A stretch of 64,000 nucleotides of DNA from assembly GCF_018131015.1 (NCBI RefSeq), contig NZ_JAFCJJ010000027.1, forward strand, positions 1 through 64,000. Reading direction: 5' to 3'. The notes under the pieces are model-generated. The model was not told where the DNA came from, ran no database searches, and saw nothing but the letters and a program-made list of their open reading frames with translations. The position numbers and the translations under genes were made by a program. Each line of letters opens with the position of its first letter. Position 1 is the first letter of the stretch. Below, one piece after another: positions 8,140 to 17,562 of the stretch. This DNA comes from Bradyrhizobium diazoefficiens. GTDB lineage: Bacteria > Pseudomonadota > Alphaproteobacteria > Rhizobiales > Xanthobacteraceae.

Positions 8140-9339
8140 ATGTTCGATCGACGCGACCTGCTCAAAGGAGCGGGCCTTGCCGCCATGGCGGCCACACTCA
8201 ATTCCACCAAGGCGCTGGCCCTCGACACCGTCACCCTGCCCTTCGCCAATGGCGAGCGGCCGCTGGTGAGATATCCGCAGAAGCGGCCGATGATCGGCCT
8301 GACCAGCCGGCCGCCGCAGCTCGAAACGCCGTTCGCGGTGTACAATGACGGCCCGATCACGCCGAACAACGCGTTCTTCGTGCGCTATCACCTCTCCGAC
8401 CTGCCCTACAATCTCGACCCCGACAAGTTCACGCTCGAGGTCAAGGGCAAGGTCGACAAGCCGCTGAAGCTGTCGCTGAAGGACATCCGCAAGATGAAGG
8501 CGACCGAGATCGTCGCCGTCAACCAGTGCTCCGGCAACAGCCGCGGCTTCTCCGAGCCGCGCGTCGCCGGCGGCCAGCTCGCCAACGGCGCGATGGGCTG
8601 CGCACGCTGGCGCGGCGTGCCGCTGAAAACGGTGCTCGACATGGCGGGCGTGCAGGCCGGCGCCAAGCAGGTCACCTTTGGCGGCATGGATGGTCCTGTC
8701 AGCGAGAAGACGCCTGATTTCGTCAAGGCGCTCGACCTCGATCACGCCGCCAATGGCGAGGTGATGCTGGCCTACGGCATGAACGGCGAGGACCTGCCGT
8801 TCCTCAACGGTTTTCCGCTGCGCCTGGTGGTGCCCGGCTATTACGGCACCTACTGGCTCAAGCACCTCAACGAGATCACCGTCATCGACAATGTCTATGA
8901 CGGCTTCTGGATGAAGTCGGCCTATCGCATTCCGGACACGCCGAACAATGCGATCGAGCCGGGCACCGCGCCGAAGGCGACGATCCCGATCAACCGCTTC
9001 ACCATCCGCTCCTTCATCACCAGCGTTGGCGACGGCGCCAAGCTGAAGGCGGGCGGCACGACGCTGCGCGGCATCGCCTTCGACGGCGGCAAGGGCATCA
9101 AGGAGGTCGCGGTCTCCACCGACGGCGGCAAGACCTGGACCAACGCCAGGCTCGGCAAGGATCTCGGCAAATACGCCTTCCGCGAATGGACGCTGCCGGT
9201 GAAGCTCGCCGCCGGCTCCTACGAGCTCAAGGTGCGCGCCACCGGCAACGGCGGCGAGACCCAGCCGGACACGCCGCGCTGGAATCCCGCGGGCTATCTG
9301 CGCAACGTCGTCGAAACCGTCCGCGTCAGCGTGGCCTGA
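8140..9339 (+). CDS. sorA: Periplasmic sulfite dehydrogenase, molybdopterin subunit (SorA-like)
   Basis: A 399-residue sulfite-oxidase-family enzyme. The N-terminus DRRDLLKGAGLAAMAA is a twin-arginine signal, so the folded cofactor-loaded protein would be exported to the periplasm. The molybdenum-ligand Cys is Cys130 in VNQCSGNSRG, followed by the oxidoreductase molybdopterin fold and a C-terminal Mo-co dimerisation domain (about 290-398). GGGAGGAGA precedes the ATG by a few bases and decides the start. The gene for a small c-type cytochrome follows after 12 bases, reproducing the SorAB sulfite:cytochrome c oxidoreductase arrangement known from Starkeya novella. It would oxidise sulfite to sulfate and pass electrons to cytochrome c. 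Some relatives are annotated only as molybdopterin-dependent oxidoreductases, so the substrate is likely rather than proven. Confidence 0.85.
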   Translation: MFDRRDLLKGAGLAAMAATLNSTKALALDTVTLPFANGERPLVRYPQKRPMIGLTSRPPQLETPFAVYNDGPITPNNAFFVRYHLSDLPYNLDPDKFTLEVKGKVDKPLKLSLKDIRKMKATEIVAVNQCSGNSRGFSEPRVAGGQLANGAMGCARWRGVPLKTVLDMAGVQAGAKQVTFGGMDGPVSEKTPDFVKALDLDHAANGEVMLAYGMNGEDLPFLNGFPLRLVVPGYYGTYWLKHLNEITVIDNVYDGFWMKSAYRIPDTPNNAIEPGTAPKATIPINRFTIRSFITSVGDGAKLKAGGTTLRGIAFDGGKGIKEVAVSTDGGKTWTNARLGKDLGKYAFREWTLPVKLAAGSYELKVRATGNGGETQPDTPRWNPAGYLRNVVETVRVSVA

Positions 9340-9351
9340 AGGAGATTGATC

Positions 9352-9654
9352 ATGCAGCGCACCGTTCTCCTCGCCATCGCGCTTGCCGCCGGCATCGGCG
9401 CCGTGACCGCAGCGCCCGTCAACTACAAGCTCCCGGACGAGGTCGCGGCCTTCAAGCCCGGCCCCAATCTCGAAATCGTGCAGGCCAATTGCGGCGCCTG
9501 CCACTCGGCCGATTACATTCACACGCAGCCGCCGATGAAGGACAAGAAGGGCTTCTGGCAGGCCGAGGTGACCAAGATGATCAAGGTCTACGGCGCGCCG
9601 ATCGAGGACGCGGATGTCGGCAAGATCGTCGACTATCTGGCTGCGACCTATTGA
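9352..9654 (+). CDS. sorB: Monohaem cytochrome c subunit of sulfite dehydrogenase (SorB-like)
   Basis: A 100-residue protein with a Sec signal peptide (about residues 1-21) and one haem-binding CGACH motif at residues 47-51. Met62 in the QPPMKD stretch is the expected distal ligand. GGAG sits 7 bases before the ATG at 9352; an in-frame TTG two codons earlier is a weaker option. Immediate position after sorA and its size fit the electron-accepting subunit that in SorAB forms a heterodimer with the molybdenum subunit. Confidence 0.85.
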   Translation: MQRTVLLAIALAAGIGAVTAAPVNYKLPDEVAAFKPGPNLEIVQANCGACHSADYIHTQPPMKDKKGFWQAEVTKMIKVYGAPIEDADVGKIVDYLAATY

Positions 9655-9861
9655 CGGGTCGCGGTCGGCGTCGGCGCCAAGTGACCGCCAAACGGGCAAA
9701 ACCGGCAATATCGCTGCGAAGTTGAGCGGATTTCGGCAAAATGCCGATACGGTTTGATCTATCAAGCCCGCAACATTTTGCGTATCCTGTTAGGACCGAA
9801 CCGGCCGGTTGGCGGGGACTGGCGGTTCGAGATATGGAGGAAGTCCCGCGGAGAAGACGTG

Positions 9862-10062
9862 ATGCCCAAAGGTACGGTCAAGTGGTTCAACCCGACGAAG
9901 GGTTATGGATTTATCCAGCCTGCGTCGGGCGGCAAGGATGTGTTCGTGCATATCTCGGCGGTGCAGAAGGCCGGTCTGTCTACCCTCAACGAGGGCCAGA
10001 CTGTGGAGTATGAAGAGATCGCAAACCGGGGCAAGACGTCCGCAGAAAACCTCAAAGTATAA
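9862..10062 (+). CDS. cspA: Cold-shock domain protein
   Basis: A 66-residue single cold-shock domain. RNP1 (KGYGFIQP) and RNP2 (DVFVHIS) are intact, as are the flanking GTVKWFN and EGQTVEYE motifs. Such proteins bind single-stranded RNA and DNA and act as RNA chaperones. GGAG lies 8 bases before the ATG; earlier in-frame codons only translate the leader. The 207 bases before it hold no other gene and could give the long 5' untranslated leader common for csp genes. Many paralogues exist in Bradyrhizobium, so the symbol is generic. Confidence 0.93.
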   Translation: MPKGTVKWFNPTKGYGFIQPASGGKDVFVHISAVQKAGLSTLNEGQTVEYEEIANRGKTSAENLKV

Positions 10063-10081
10063 GCCCGCCAGCTTCCGCTGC

Positions 10082-10102
10082 CTCCCGGACCTGTTCCGGG
10101 AG
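10082..10102 (+). terminator. Hairpin downstream of the cold-shock gene
   Basis: CTCCCGG and CCGGGAG form a 7-bp stem with a 7-base loop 20 bases after the stop. No clear T-run follows, so termination is only possible. Confidence 0.3.
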
Positions 10103-10235
10103 CCGGGTCAAAAAGTTTGTAGACGACGGTCCGTGCATTCGACGACAGGCGTTGCGATTGCGCAGGGAGAGCTATTTCGTTCCTTGAAGACCGCTTGTTC
10201 GGCGCCACGGCAACGACAATCGCGACGACAATCCG

Positions 10236-10697
10236 TCAGCCCACCGGCAACGGTGCGTCGCGCTTGACCTCCTCCATCACCGCATAGGTCCGCGTCTCGC
10301 GCACGCCCGGCATCGCCAGCAGGGTCTCGCCGAGAAAGCGCCGGTACGCGGTCATGTCGGCGAGGCGCGCCTTAACCAGATAATCGAAGCCGCCCGCAAC
10401 CATGTGACACTCCAGCACCTCGGGCGCGAGCTTCACCGCGCGCGCGAAGCGCTCGAAATTGTCCGGCGTGGTCTTGTCGAGCAGCACCTCGACGAACACC
10501 AGGAGCCCGAGGCCGAGCCGGTGCGGATTGAGCCGCGCGCCGTAGCCCTCGACAAAACCCTCGCGCTGCAGCCGCTTCAACCGCTCGCCGATCGAGGTCG
10601 GCGAGAGGCCGATGCGCTCGGCGAGCTCGACATTGGCGATTCGCCCATCTTCCTGCAAAATCGAGAGAATTTTCCGGTCGATTCGATCGAGTTCCAT
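10236..10697 (-). CDS. putR: Lrp/AsnC family regulator, probable proline-responsive PutR
   Basis: A 153-residue Lrp/AsnC protein. Residues 1-60 form the helix-turn-helix (LDRIDRKILSILQEDGR ... LSPTSIGERLKRL); the rest is the RAM effector-binding domain. The ATG at 10697 has GGTGA just upstream and gives the usual family length; an ATG 33 bases earlier is possible. It is transcribed divergently from putA across about 115 bp. In other alphaproteobacteria the regulator in this position activates putA when proline is present. PutA here has no DNA-binding domain of its own, which fits a separate regulator. Confidence 0.85.
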   Translation of the reverse strand: MELDRIDRKILSILQEDGRIANVELAERIGLSPTSIGERLKRLQREGFVEGYGARLNPHRLGLGLLVFVEVLLDKTTPDNFERFARAVKLAPEVLECHMVAGGFDYLVKARLADMTAYRRFLGETLLAMPGVRETRTYAVMEEVKRDAPLPVG

Positions 10698-10811
10698 ATT
10701 TTCACCGTCAAACGCGCCATCTGCCTTCATTTCCTAAGGCGAAACGGCTAATTTGTCTATCGAACTACGGCGATACGGCCATTACCTTGGTTTCCAGCCA
10801 AAGGACACGCC

Positions 10812-13800
10812 ATGCCGGATACCCCGCCTCCCTTCACCGCCCCCTATGCGCCCGATGACGCCGACATCGCCGCGCGCCTGTTGCCGGCAGCACATCTCCT
10901 CCCGCCGCAGGAGGGACGGATCGACCGCACCGCGACGCGGCTGATCGAGGCGATCCGCAAGCGCGACGACCGGCTTGCAGGTAATCTTGGCGGGGTCGAG
11001 GACATGCTGCGGGAGTTCGCGCTCTCGACCAAGGAGGGGCTGGCGCTGATGGTGCTGGCGGAAGCACTGCTGCGCGTGCCGGACGCGCGCACCGCCGACC
11101 AGTTCATCGAGGACAAGCTCGGCGAGGGCGATTTCATCCACCACGAGACCAAGTCCACCGCCTTCCTGGTCAACGCCTCGGCTTGGGCGCTCGGCCTGTC
11201 GGCGCGCGTGATCCAGCCCGGCGAGACGCCCGACGGCACCATCGGCCGGCTGGTGAAGCGGCTCGGCGCGCCGGCGGTGCGCACCGCGACGCGCCAGGCG
11301 ATGCGGCTGATGGGCAATCATTTCGTGCTGGGGGAGACCATCGAGCAGGCGCTGGAGCGGGGCCGGCCGCGCTCCGGCCAGAAGCCGCGCTACTCCTTCG
11401 ACATGCTCGGCGAGGGCGCGCGCACGGCTGCGGACGCCAAGCGCTATTTCGACGCCTATGCGAGCGCCATCGAAACCATCGGCAAGGCGGCCGGCTCCCA
11501 CGCCCTGCCCGACCGGCCTGGCATCTCCGTAAAGCTCTCGGCGCTGCATCCGCGCTTCGAGGCGATCAGCCGCGCCCGCGTGATGGCGGAGCTGGTCCCG
11601 CTGCTGCTCGACCTCGCGCGGCGCGCCAAGGCGCATGATCTGAACTTCACGGTCGATGCCGAAGAGGCCGACCGGCTGGAGCTGTCGCTCGACGTGATCG
11701 CGGCAACGCTCGCCGATCCCTCGCTCGCGGGGTGGGACGGATTTGGCCTCGCCATCCAGGCCTATCAGAAGCGCGCCAGCGCCGTGATCGACTATGTCGA
11801 CGCGCTCGCCCGCGCGCACGACCGCAAGCTGATGGTGCGGCTGGTCAAGGGCGCCTATTGGGACACCGAGATCAAGCGCGCGCAGGAGCGCGGGCTCGAC
11901 GGCTATCCGGTGTTCACGCGCAAGGCGATGACGGATTTGAACTACGTCGCCTGCGCGCGGCAGCTTCTGGATCTGCGGCCGCGCATCTTCCCGCAATTCG
12001 CCACCCACAACGCGCTGACGGTCGCGACCGTGCTGGAGCTGGCCGGGAGCAGCGGCGGCTTCGAATTCCAGCGCCTGCACGGCATGGGCGAAGCGCTCTA
12101 CGAGCAGCTCGCCAAGGATCACCCTGATATCGCCCACCGTACCTATGCGCCGGTCGGCAGCCATCGCGACCTGCTCGCCTACCTGGTGCGGCGGCTGCTC
12201 GAGAACGGCGCCAACTCCTCCTTCGTGGCGCAGGCGGCCGACTATCGCGTGCCGGTGCCGGCGCTGTTGCAGCGTCCGGCCGATGCCATCGTCCGGCCGC
12301 AGCAGGCGGCCCATCCCAGGATTCCGCTACCGGCCGACCTGTTCGCGCCCGAGCGGCCGAATTCACGCGGCATCGAATTCGGCGCGCGCGCCGCGCTCGG
12401 TCAGTTGCTGACGGATGTCAAAGCCGCGACCGCCGGCCTCGCGCCGGTTGCCGACGCAACGCCGGAACAGGCTGGTGCGGCGGTGACTGCGGCACGTGCC
12501 GGCTTTGCGGCCTGGAGCCGGAGGCCGGCGGCATCGCGCGCGGCCGCGCTGGAGCAGGCCGCGCATCTGCTGGAGAGCCGGGCCGCCCAGTTCATTGCGC
12601 TGCTGCAGGCCGAGGGCGGCAAGACGCTCGACGACGCGCTGTCGGAGCTGCGCGAGGCCACCGATTTCTGCCGCTATTATGCCGCGCAGGGCCGCAAGCT
12701 GTTCGGCAGCGCGGCGGCGATGCCGGGCCCGACCGGCGAGAGCAACGCGCTCGCCATGCGCGGCCGTGGCGTCTTCGTCGCGATCTCGCCGTGGAATTTT
12801 CCGCTGGCGATCTTCCTCGGCCAGGTCACGGCGGCCCTGATGGCCGGCAACTGCGTGGTGGCAAAGCCCGCCGAGCAGACCCCGCGCATCGCGCGTGAGG
12901 CCGTCGCACTGCTGCACGAGGCCGGCATTCCCACAAGCGCGCTTCATCTCGTCACCGGCGACGGCCGCGTCGGCGCGGCGCTGACCGCGCACACCGACAT
13001 CGCCGGCGTGGTCTTCACCGGCTCGACCGAGGTCGCGCGCCACATCAACCGTGCCCTCGCCGCCAAGGACGGACCGATCGTGCCGCTGATCGCGGAGACC
13101 GGCGGCATCAACGCCATGATCGCGGACGCGACCGCGCTGCCCGAGCAGGTCGCCGACGACGTCGTGACCTCTGCGTTCCGTTCCGCCGGCCAGCGCTGCT
13201 CGGCGTTGCGGCTGCTGTTCGTGCAGGAGGACGTCGCCGACCGCATGATCGAGATGATCGCGGGCGCCGCGCGCGAGCTCAGGATCGGCGCGCCCAGCGA
13301 CGTCGAAACCCATGTCGGGCCGGTGATCGACGCCGAGGCCAAAGAGCGGCTCGACGCGCATATCGCGCGGATGAAGCGCGAGGCACGGCTGCACTTTGCA
13401 GGCCTCGCGCCCGAGGGCTGCTTCGTCGCACCCCACATCTTCGAGCTGAGGGATGCCGGCCAGCTCACCGAGGAGGTGTTCGGCCCAATCCTGCACGTCG
13501 TGCGCTATCGCGCCGAGAACCTCGAAGCCGTGCTAGCTGCGATCGGGCGCACCGGCTACGGGCTCACGCTCGGCGTCCACTCCCGCATCGACGACACGAT
13601 CGAGGCGATCATCGACCGGGTCCAGGTCGGGAACATCTATGTCAACCGCAACATGATTGGCGCCGTGGTCGGCGTGCAGCCGTTCGGCGGCAACGGCCTG
13701 TCGGGAACCGGCCCGAAAGCCGGCGGCCCGCACTACCTCGCGCGCTTTGCCACCGAGCAGACGGTCACGATCAACACCGCGGCAGCCGGCGGCAACGCTG

Positions 13801-13823
13801 CGTTGCTGGCGGGGGAGGAGTAA
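10812..13823 (+). CDS. putA: Bifunctional proline dehydrogenase / L-glutamate-gamma-semialdehyde dehydrogenase
   Basis: A 1003-residue PutA that oxidises proline to glutamate in two steps, using FAD and then NAD, with the intermediate channelled between active sites. Residues about 60-460 are the FAD-dependent proline dehydrogenase barrel (RLVKGAYWDTEIKRAQ, FATHNALT). Residues about 520-990 are the aldehyde dehydrogenase domain (FTGSTEVARHIN, and catalytic Cys796 in SAGQRCSALR). It is the short type A form, lacking the N-terminal ribbon-helix-helix of the trifunctional E. coli enzyme, and very close in length to the structurally studied Bradyrhizobium PutA. Monocistronic, divergent from putR. 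Confidence 0.97.
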   Translation: MPDTPPPFTAPYAPDDADIAARLLPAAHLLPPQEGRIDRTATRLIEAIRKRDDRLAGNLGGVEDMLREFALSTKEGLALMVLAEALLRVPDARTADQFIEDKLGEGDFIHHETKSTAFLVNASAWALGLSARVIQPGETPDGTIGRLVKRLGAPAVRTATRQAMRLMGNHFVLGETIEQALERGRPRSGQKPRYSFDMLGEGARTAADAKRYFDAYASAIETIGKAAGSHALPDRPGISVKLSALHPRFEAISRARVMAELVPLLLDLARRAKAHDLNFTVDAEEADRLELSLDVIAATLADPSLAGWDGFGLAIQAYQKRASAVIDYVDALARAHDRKLMVRLVKGAYWDTEIKRAQERGLDGYPVFTRKAMTDLNYVACARQLLDLRPRIFPQFATHNALTVATVLELAGSSGGFEFQRLHGMGEALYEQLAKDHPDIAHRTYAPVGSHRDLLAYLVRRLLENGANSSFVAQAADYRVPVPALLQRPADAIVRPQQAAHPRIPLPADLFAPERPNSRGIEFGARAALGQLLTDVKAATAGLAPVADATPEQAGAAVTAARAGFAAWSRRPAASRAAALEQAAHLLESRAAQFIALLQAEGGKTLDDALSELREATDFCRYYAAQGRKLFGSAAAMPGPTGESNALAMRGRGVFVAISPWNFPLAIFLGQVTAALMAGNCVVAKPAEQTPRIAREAVALLHEAGIPTSALHLVTGDGRVGAALTAHTDIAGVVFTGSTEVARHINRALAAKDGPIVPLIAETGGINAMIADATALPEQVADDVVTSAFRSAGQRCSALRLLFVQEDVADRMIEMIAGAARELRIGAPSDVETHVGPVIDAEAKERLDAHIARMKREARLHFAGLAPEGCFVAPHIFELRDAGQLTEEVFGPILHVVRYRAENLEAVLAAIGRTGYGLTLGVHSRIDDTIEAIIDRVQVGNIYVNRNMIGAVVGVQPFGGNGLSGTGPKAGGPHYLARFATEQTVTINTAAAGGNAALLAGEE

Positions 13824-13868
13824 GCGGCGAGTCTGGATTTGGATCTCCCAACATCACAATAGCAGTTC

Positions 13869-13998
13869 CGTCATCCTGAGGCGCGAGGAGCGCAGTGCAT
13901 CAGCACTGCGCTCGGAGCCTCGAAGGATGAACGGCCCCGATGCAGCCGGGCCGTCGCCCTTCGAGGGCCGCTGAAGAAGCGGCCACCTCAGGGTGACG
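13869..13998. repeat. REP-like element (TCATCCTGAGG...CCTCAGGGTGA)
   Basis: The outer arms TCATCCTGAGGCGCGAG and CCTCAGGGTGA enclose an inner palindrome GCGCAGTGC...GCACTGCGC (about 13889-13914) and the GCCTCGAAGGATGA / CCCTTCGAGGGCC units. The same layout recurs at 37330-37483. It occupies most of the 323-bp gap between putA and the CoA-transferase gene; the remainder (about 14000-14146) shows no gene and presumably carries the promoter. Confidence 0.85.
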
Positions 13999-14146
13999 GG
14001 GAACGCGCGTGCCAACCTCCGCCGCAACGGGCCCTGCGCCGGGCGGCGTTGCATCCCGCCAGAACATCGGTCTAATGCTCCCATGACGGTCTCGCGCGAA
14101 AAATTCCAGCGCGCGGGAAACAACAAGAGCGAGGAGCAACGCCGCG

Positions 14147-15352
14147 ATGGACAAGGGCATTTTTGCGGGGCTGAAGGTTCTGGACTGCGCGAGCTTCATC
14201 GCTGCGCCCGCGGCTGCGACCGTGCTGTCGGATTTCGGCGCCGACGTCATCAAGATCGAGCCGCCCGGCGCCGGCGACCCCTATCGCAACCTGCCCAACC
14301 TGCCGGGCTATCCGACCGGCGAGCACAACTTCGCCTGGCTGCTGGAGGCACGCAACAAGAAGAGCATCGCGCTCGACCTCTCCAGGCCGGAGGCGCAGGC
14401 CGTGCTCTACAAGCTGGTCGAGGAAGCCGACGTCTTCATCACCAACATGCCGCTGCCGGTGCGCGGCAAGCTCGGCATCACCTATGATCACCTGGCCCAT
14501 CTCAACGACCGCCTGATCTACGCTTCCTTCACCGGCTATGGCGAGAAGGGCGAGGAGGCCAACAAGCCCGGCTTCGACAGCAACGCCTATTGGGCCCGCT
14601 CCGGCCTGATGGACCTCGTCCGCGCCGACACCGAGACGACGCCGGCTCGCTCGGTCGCCGGCATGGGCGACCACCCCTGCGCCATGGCGTTCTACGGCGC
14701 GATCGTCACCGCACTGTATCAGCGCGAGAAGACCGGCAAGGGCTCGCATGTCGCCTCCAATTTGATGGCGAACGGGGTGTGGGCCGCGAGCGTGCTGGCG
14801 CAGGCAAAACTCTGCGGCTCCAAGTTCGGCGAGCGCCGCCCGCGCGAGCGCGCGCTCAACGCGGTCGCCAACCACTACCAATGCAAGGACGGCCGCTGGC
14901 TGATCCTGTCGCTGCTCAACGAGGAGCGGCAGTGGCCGACGCTGGCCAAGTGCCTCGGGCGCGAGGACTTGATCAATGATCCGCGCTTCGCCACCAAGCC
15001 CGACCGCCACGCCCGCTCGATCGAGCTGATCAGGATTTTCGACGAGACCTTTGCCACCAGGGATCTCGCCGAATGGCGCAAGATCCTCGACGGCAACGGG
15101 CTCGTGTTCGGCATCGTCGGCATTCTCGACGACATCCCCAACGACAGGCAGATGCTCGACAACGAGGTGCTGGTGCCGTTCGAGAACGACACCATGCTCA
15201 CCATCTCCAGCCCGATCTGGGTCGACGGCGCCAAGAAGGTGCAGCCGCGCAAGCCGCCGGCGCTGGGCGAGCACAGTGACGAGATCCTGCGCGGCGCCGG
15301 CTACGACGAGGCGGCGATCAGGAAGCTGCGGTCGTCAGGGGCCGTCGGGTAA
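14147..15352 (+). CDS. CaiB/BaiF family (class III) CoA-transferase
   Basis: A 401-residue class III CoA-transferase. The N-terminal Rossmann-like half starts GLKVLDCASFIAAPAAAT and continues with DVIKIEPPGAGDPYR. The conserved Asp that forms the acyl-anhydride intermediate is in GFDSNAYWARSG, followed by the GDHPCAM region typical of the family. Such enzymes move CoA between carboxylic acids without a free intermediate. The donor and acceptor acids cannot be read from sequence. The gene is followed after 75 bp by a GST gene on the same strand, possibly cotranscribed. Confidence 0.9.
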   Translation: MDKGIFAGLKVLDCASFIAAPAAATVLSDFGADVIKIEPPGAGDPYRNLPNLPGYPTGEHNFAWLLEARNKKSIALDLSRPEAQAVLYKLVEEADVFITNMPLPVRGKLGITYDHLAHLNDRLIYASFTGYGEKGEEANKPGFDSNAYWARSGLMDLVRADTETTPARSVAGMGDHPCAMAFYGAIVTALYQREKTGKGSHVASNLMANGVWAASVLAQAKLCGSKFGERRPRERALNAVANHYQCKDGRWLILSLLNEERQWPTLAKCLGREDLINDPRFATKPDRHARSIELIRIFDETFATRDLAEWRKILDGNGLVFGIVGILDDIPNDRQMLDNEVLVPFENDTMLTISSPIWVDGAKKVQPRKPPALGEHSDEILRGAGYDEAAIRKLRSSGAVG

Positions 15353-15427
15353 GGGCACTAGGCTCGCGTCACACTCCGCTGTCGTCCCGGTATAACAATC
15401 GGCAAAGCCCCCTCATCGCGAGGTCCC

Positions 15428-16075
15428 ATGCCCTCCTATCGCCTCCATTACTTCCCGGAGTCCGGCAACAGCTACAAGCTGGCACTGATGCTCACCCTTT
15501 GCGGCGAGAGGTTCGAGCCGGTCTGGACCGATTTTGGCGGCGGCGTCACCCGCACGCCGGAGTGGCGCAGCACCGTGAACGAGATGGGCGAGATCCCGGT
15601 ACTCGAAATCGACGGCGTGAAGATGACGCAGACCGCGCCGATCCTGCTCAACCTCGCCGACCGGTATGGCCGCTTCGGCGGCGAGACGGCGGAGGAGAAA
15701 TTCGAGCTGTTGCGCTGGCTGTTCTGGGACAACCACAAGCTCACCGGCTACATGGCCACCTACCGTTTCATGCGGACCTTCGTCCCCAATGGCGACCCGC
15801 AGGTGCTGAAGCATTTTCGCGCCCGGCTCAACGACTTCCTCGGCATTCTGGAAGGACATCTGGTCCGCAACGCCTTCGCGATCGGAGCAAGGCCCACGGT
15901 CGCCGACATCTCGATGATGGCGTATCTGCATTATCCCAGCGACGAGCACGGCTACGATTTTGCCGAGAGCCATCCCGCCATCCATGCCTGGCTCGGCCGC
16001 ATGGCCGCGCTCCCCGGGTGGAAATCGGCTTACGACCTGCTGCCGGGACAGCGCCTGACGCATTACGCGACGTGA
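15428..16075 (+). CDS. Glutathione S-transferase family protein
   Basis: A 215-residue protein with an N-terminal thioredoxin-like GST domain (residues 1-80, with the conserved cis-Pro in EIPVLEIDG and TQTAPILLNLA) and an all-helical C-terminal domain (about 95-210, ARPTVADISMMAYL). The first residues (YFPESGNSYKL) place a Ser near the position where bacterial GSTs bind the glutathione thiol. Catalytic role and substrate are not evident; relatives in alphaproteobacteria take part in detoxification or aromatic breakdown. Confidence 0.88.
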   Translation: MPSYRLHYFPESGNSYKLALMLTLCGERFEPVWTDFGGGVTRTPEWRSTVNEMGEIPVLEIDGVKMTQTAPILLNLADRYGRFGGETAEEKFELLRWLFWDNHKLTGYMATYRFMRTFVPNGDPQVLKHFRARLNDFLGILEGHLVRNAFAIGARPTVADISMMAYLHYPSDEHGYDFAESHPAIHAWLGRMAALPGWKSAYDLLPGQRLTHYAT

Positions 16076-16200
16076 GGCGCGCTTAACGTTTCCCAATCGT
16101 TAATCGGCCGCCGACGGACCTCTGTTCCGATTAACAGTCTTTTCGCGGGAATGTTGCTTGACTAGGGAGGTACAAACCGCGCGCGCAGCACAGGCCGACC

Positions 16201-17250
16201 ATGCGTCTCCACGTTATTGGCGACACCGTTGACAGGCTATCGGCCCTGCGCGCGACCTTGCCGCCGCAATGCAGTGTCAGCTCCGAATTGTTGGCCGCAG
16301 CGACACTGCGAAATGTCGAGATTGATTCCGTCATCGTCGCAGCAGACCTCCGCAATCCCGAGAACATCCTGGCCCTGAAGCAGCTGTCGGCACGGCTGAA
16401 CAAGATGCGCCGGCGGCTGTTTCTGGTCGAGCAGGACACCAGGCTATCGATTGCGCAGGCTTACGCGCTGGGAGCCACCCAGGTGCTGTGCGGAGCAGTA
16501 TCGCCCGCACAACTGCTGGCGGAATCGTTCGACGCGCCGTCGTCGCCGGCTGGAGCGGATCAAGCCAGCCTTGGCACGCGCGCTGCAGCCGCGGCAGGCG
16601 TGGCCAGCATCACCTCGATGTTCAGGGCCGTGCTCAGCGGTACCGCCATTGACCTGGAGGGAGCGAAGGACGCGGGACGGAAGATCGCCGACAGCGTGGT
16701 CGAACACGGCCTGTCGGATTGGCTCGACTCGGTGCGGCGGCATCATGAGGGCACTTATCAGCACTGCCTGCTGGTCACGGGTGTTGCGATCGATTTCGGC
16801 ATGAGCCTCGGCCTGCGGCAGGCCGACATGGAGCGGCTGACGACGGCCGCGATGGTTCACGACATCGGCAAGGCTGTCGTTCCGCTTGCGATCCTGGACA
16901 AGCCGGGGCGGCTCGATGCGGACGAGCGCGCGCTGATCGAAACCCATCCCGTAGCGGGTTACGAAGCGCTGAAGGGCAACGCGGCCATCTCCGAACAGGT
17001 GCTCGATGCCGTGCGCCACCATCACGAATATCTCGATGGCAGCGGCTATCCCGACGGGCTGTGCGGAAACAGCATCACCGACATCGTTCGCCTCCTCACG
17101 ATCTGCGACATCTTCGCCGCCCTGATCGAACATCGGCCGTATCGCCCAATCATGTCGCGTCAGGACGCCTACGACATCGTGAAAAGCATGGATGGCAAGC
17201 TGGAGAAGCCGCTCGTGAGCGCTTTCCGGACCGTGGCGCTGAAAAGATAA
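16201..17250 (+). CDS. HD-GYP domain protein, putative cyclic-di-GMP phosphodiesterase
   Basis: A 349-residue soluble protein. The C-terminal half (about 165-345) is an HD-GYP domain: the HD pair is in MVHDIGKAVVP, further metal-binding His residues are in RHHHEYLDG, and the signature appears as SGYPDG, the region that defines the subfamily. Residues 1-110 resemble a receiver-like alpha/beta fold but lack a recognisable phospho-acceptor Asp, so the input is unclear. HD-GYP proteins linearise cyclic-di-GMP. An AT-richer 125-bp gap precedes the gene and is likely to hold its promoter. Confidence 0.82.
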   Translation: MRLHVIGDTVDRLSALRATLPPQCSVSSELLAAATLRNVEIDSVIVAADLRNPENILALKQLSARLNKMRRRLFLVEQDTRLSIAQAYALGATQVLCGAVSPAQLLAESFDAPSSPAGADQASLGTRAAAAAGVASITSMFRAVLSGTAIDLEGAKDAGRKIADSVVEHGLSDWLDSVRRHHEGTYQHCLLVTGVAIDFGMSLGLRQADMERLTTAAMVHDIGKAVVPLAILDKPGRLDADERALIETHPVAGYEALKGNAAISEQVLDAVRHHHEYLDGSGYPDGLCGNSITDIVRLLTICDIFAALIEHRPYRPIMSRQDAYDIVKSMDGKLEKPLVSAFRTVALKR

Positions 17251-17306
17251 TGGACGCGCGGGCCCAACCAGGGCTTCTCGCCGGACCGGGCGCCGCGCCG
17301 CACCCG

Positions 17307-17501
17307 TCAGCCGGTCTTGAACTCTCCCAGCTTGCGCCGGTAGTAGCCGTTGCTCTCGACGGCCCGGGCAATCTCCGCGCTGACGCTGACCAGCCGTCTC
17401 TTGATTTTGCGCCAGTAGCGCGTTGATGCCTCACGCGGCGGGATCGCTCCCCTGGGCACGATCAGCAGATCGCGCTTGTCGCTGACATACACGTCAAACA
17501 T
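17307..17501 (-). CDS. Small basic conserved protein, unknown function
   Basis: A 64-residue protein starting MFDVYVSDKRDLLIVPRG and ending with a strongly basic helix (WRKIKRRLVSVSAEIARAV, then GYYRRKLGEFKTG). Several similar small proteins (MFDV...KRDLLVV...GYYMRKL) occur in Bradyrhizobium genomes from memory, which supports a real gene. A GGGG-rich stretch precedes the ATG. Longer in-frame starts upstream give a low-complexity Ser/Arg extension and are not favoured. No function is known to me. Confidence 0.6.
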   Translation of the reverse strand: MFDVYVSDKRDLLIVPRGAIPPREASTRYWRKIKRRLVSVSAEIARAVESNGYYRRKLGEFKTG

Positions 17502-17562
17502 CTTTTTGGCCCCCCAGCCGGGAGCCACCTTATCGTGCCGACGGAGAAAGGCTACCGCTAAA

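Noticed and set aside
6036..8348. 770-codon frame overlapping the adenylate cyclase on the same strand
   Set aside because: It reads the cyclase, sorA leader and two repeats in another phase; the product is Arg/Pro-rich low complexity.
9754..9788. Possible promoter (TTGATC ... TATCCT) before the cold-shock gene
   Set aside because: The spacing is 23 bases, too long for a sigma-70 promoter.
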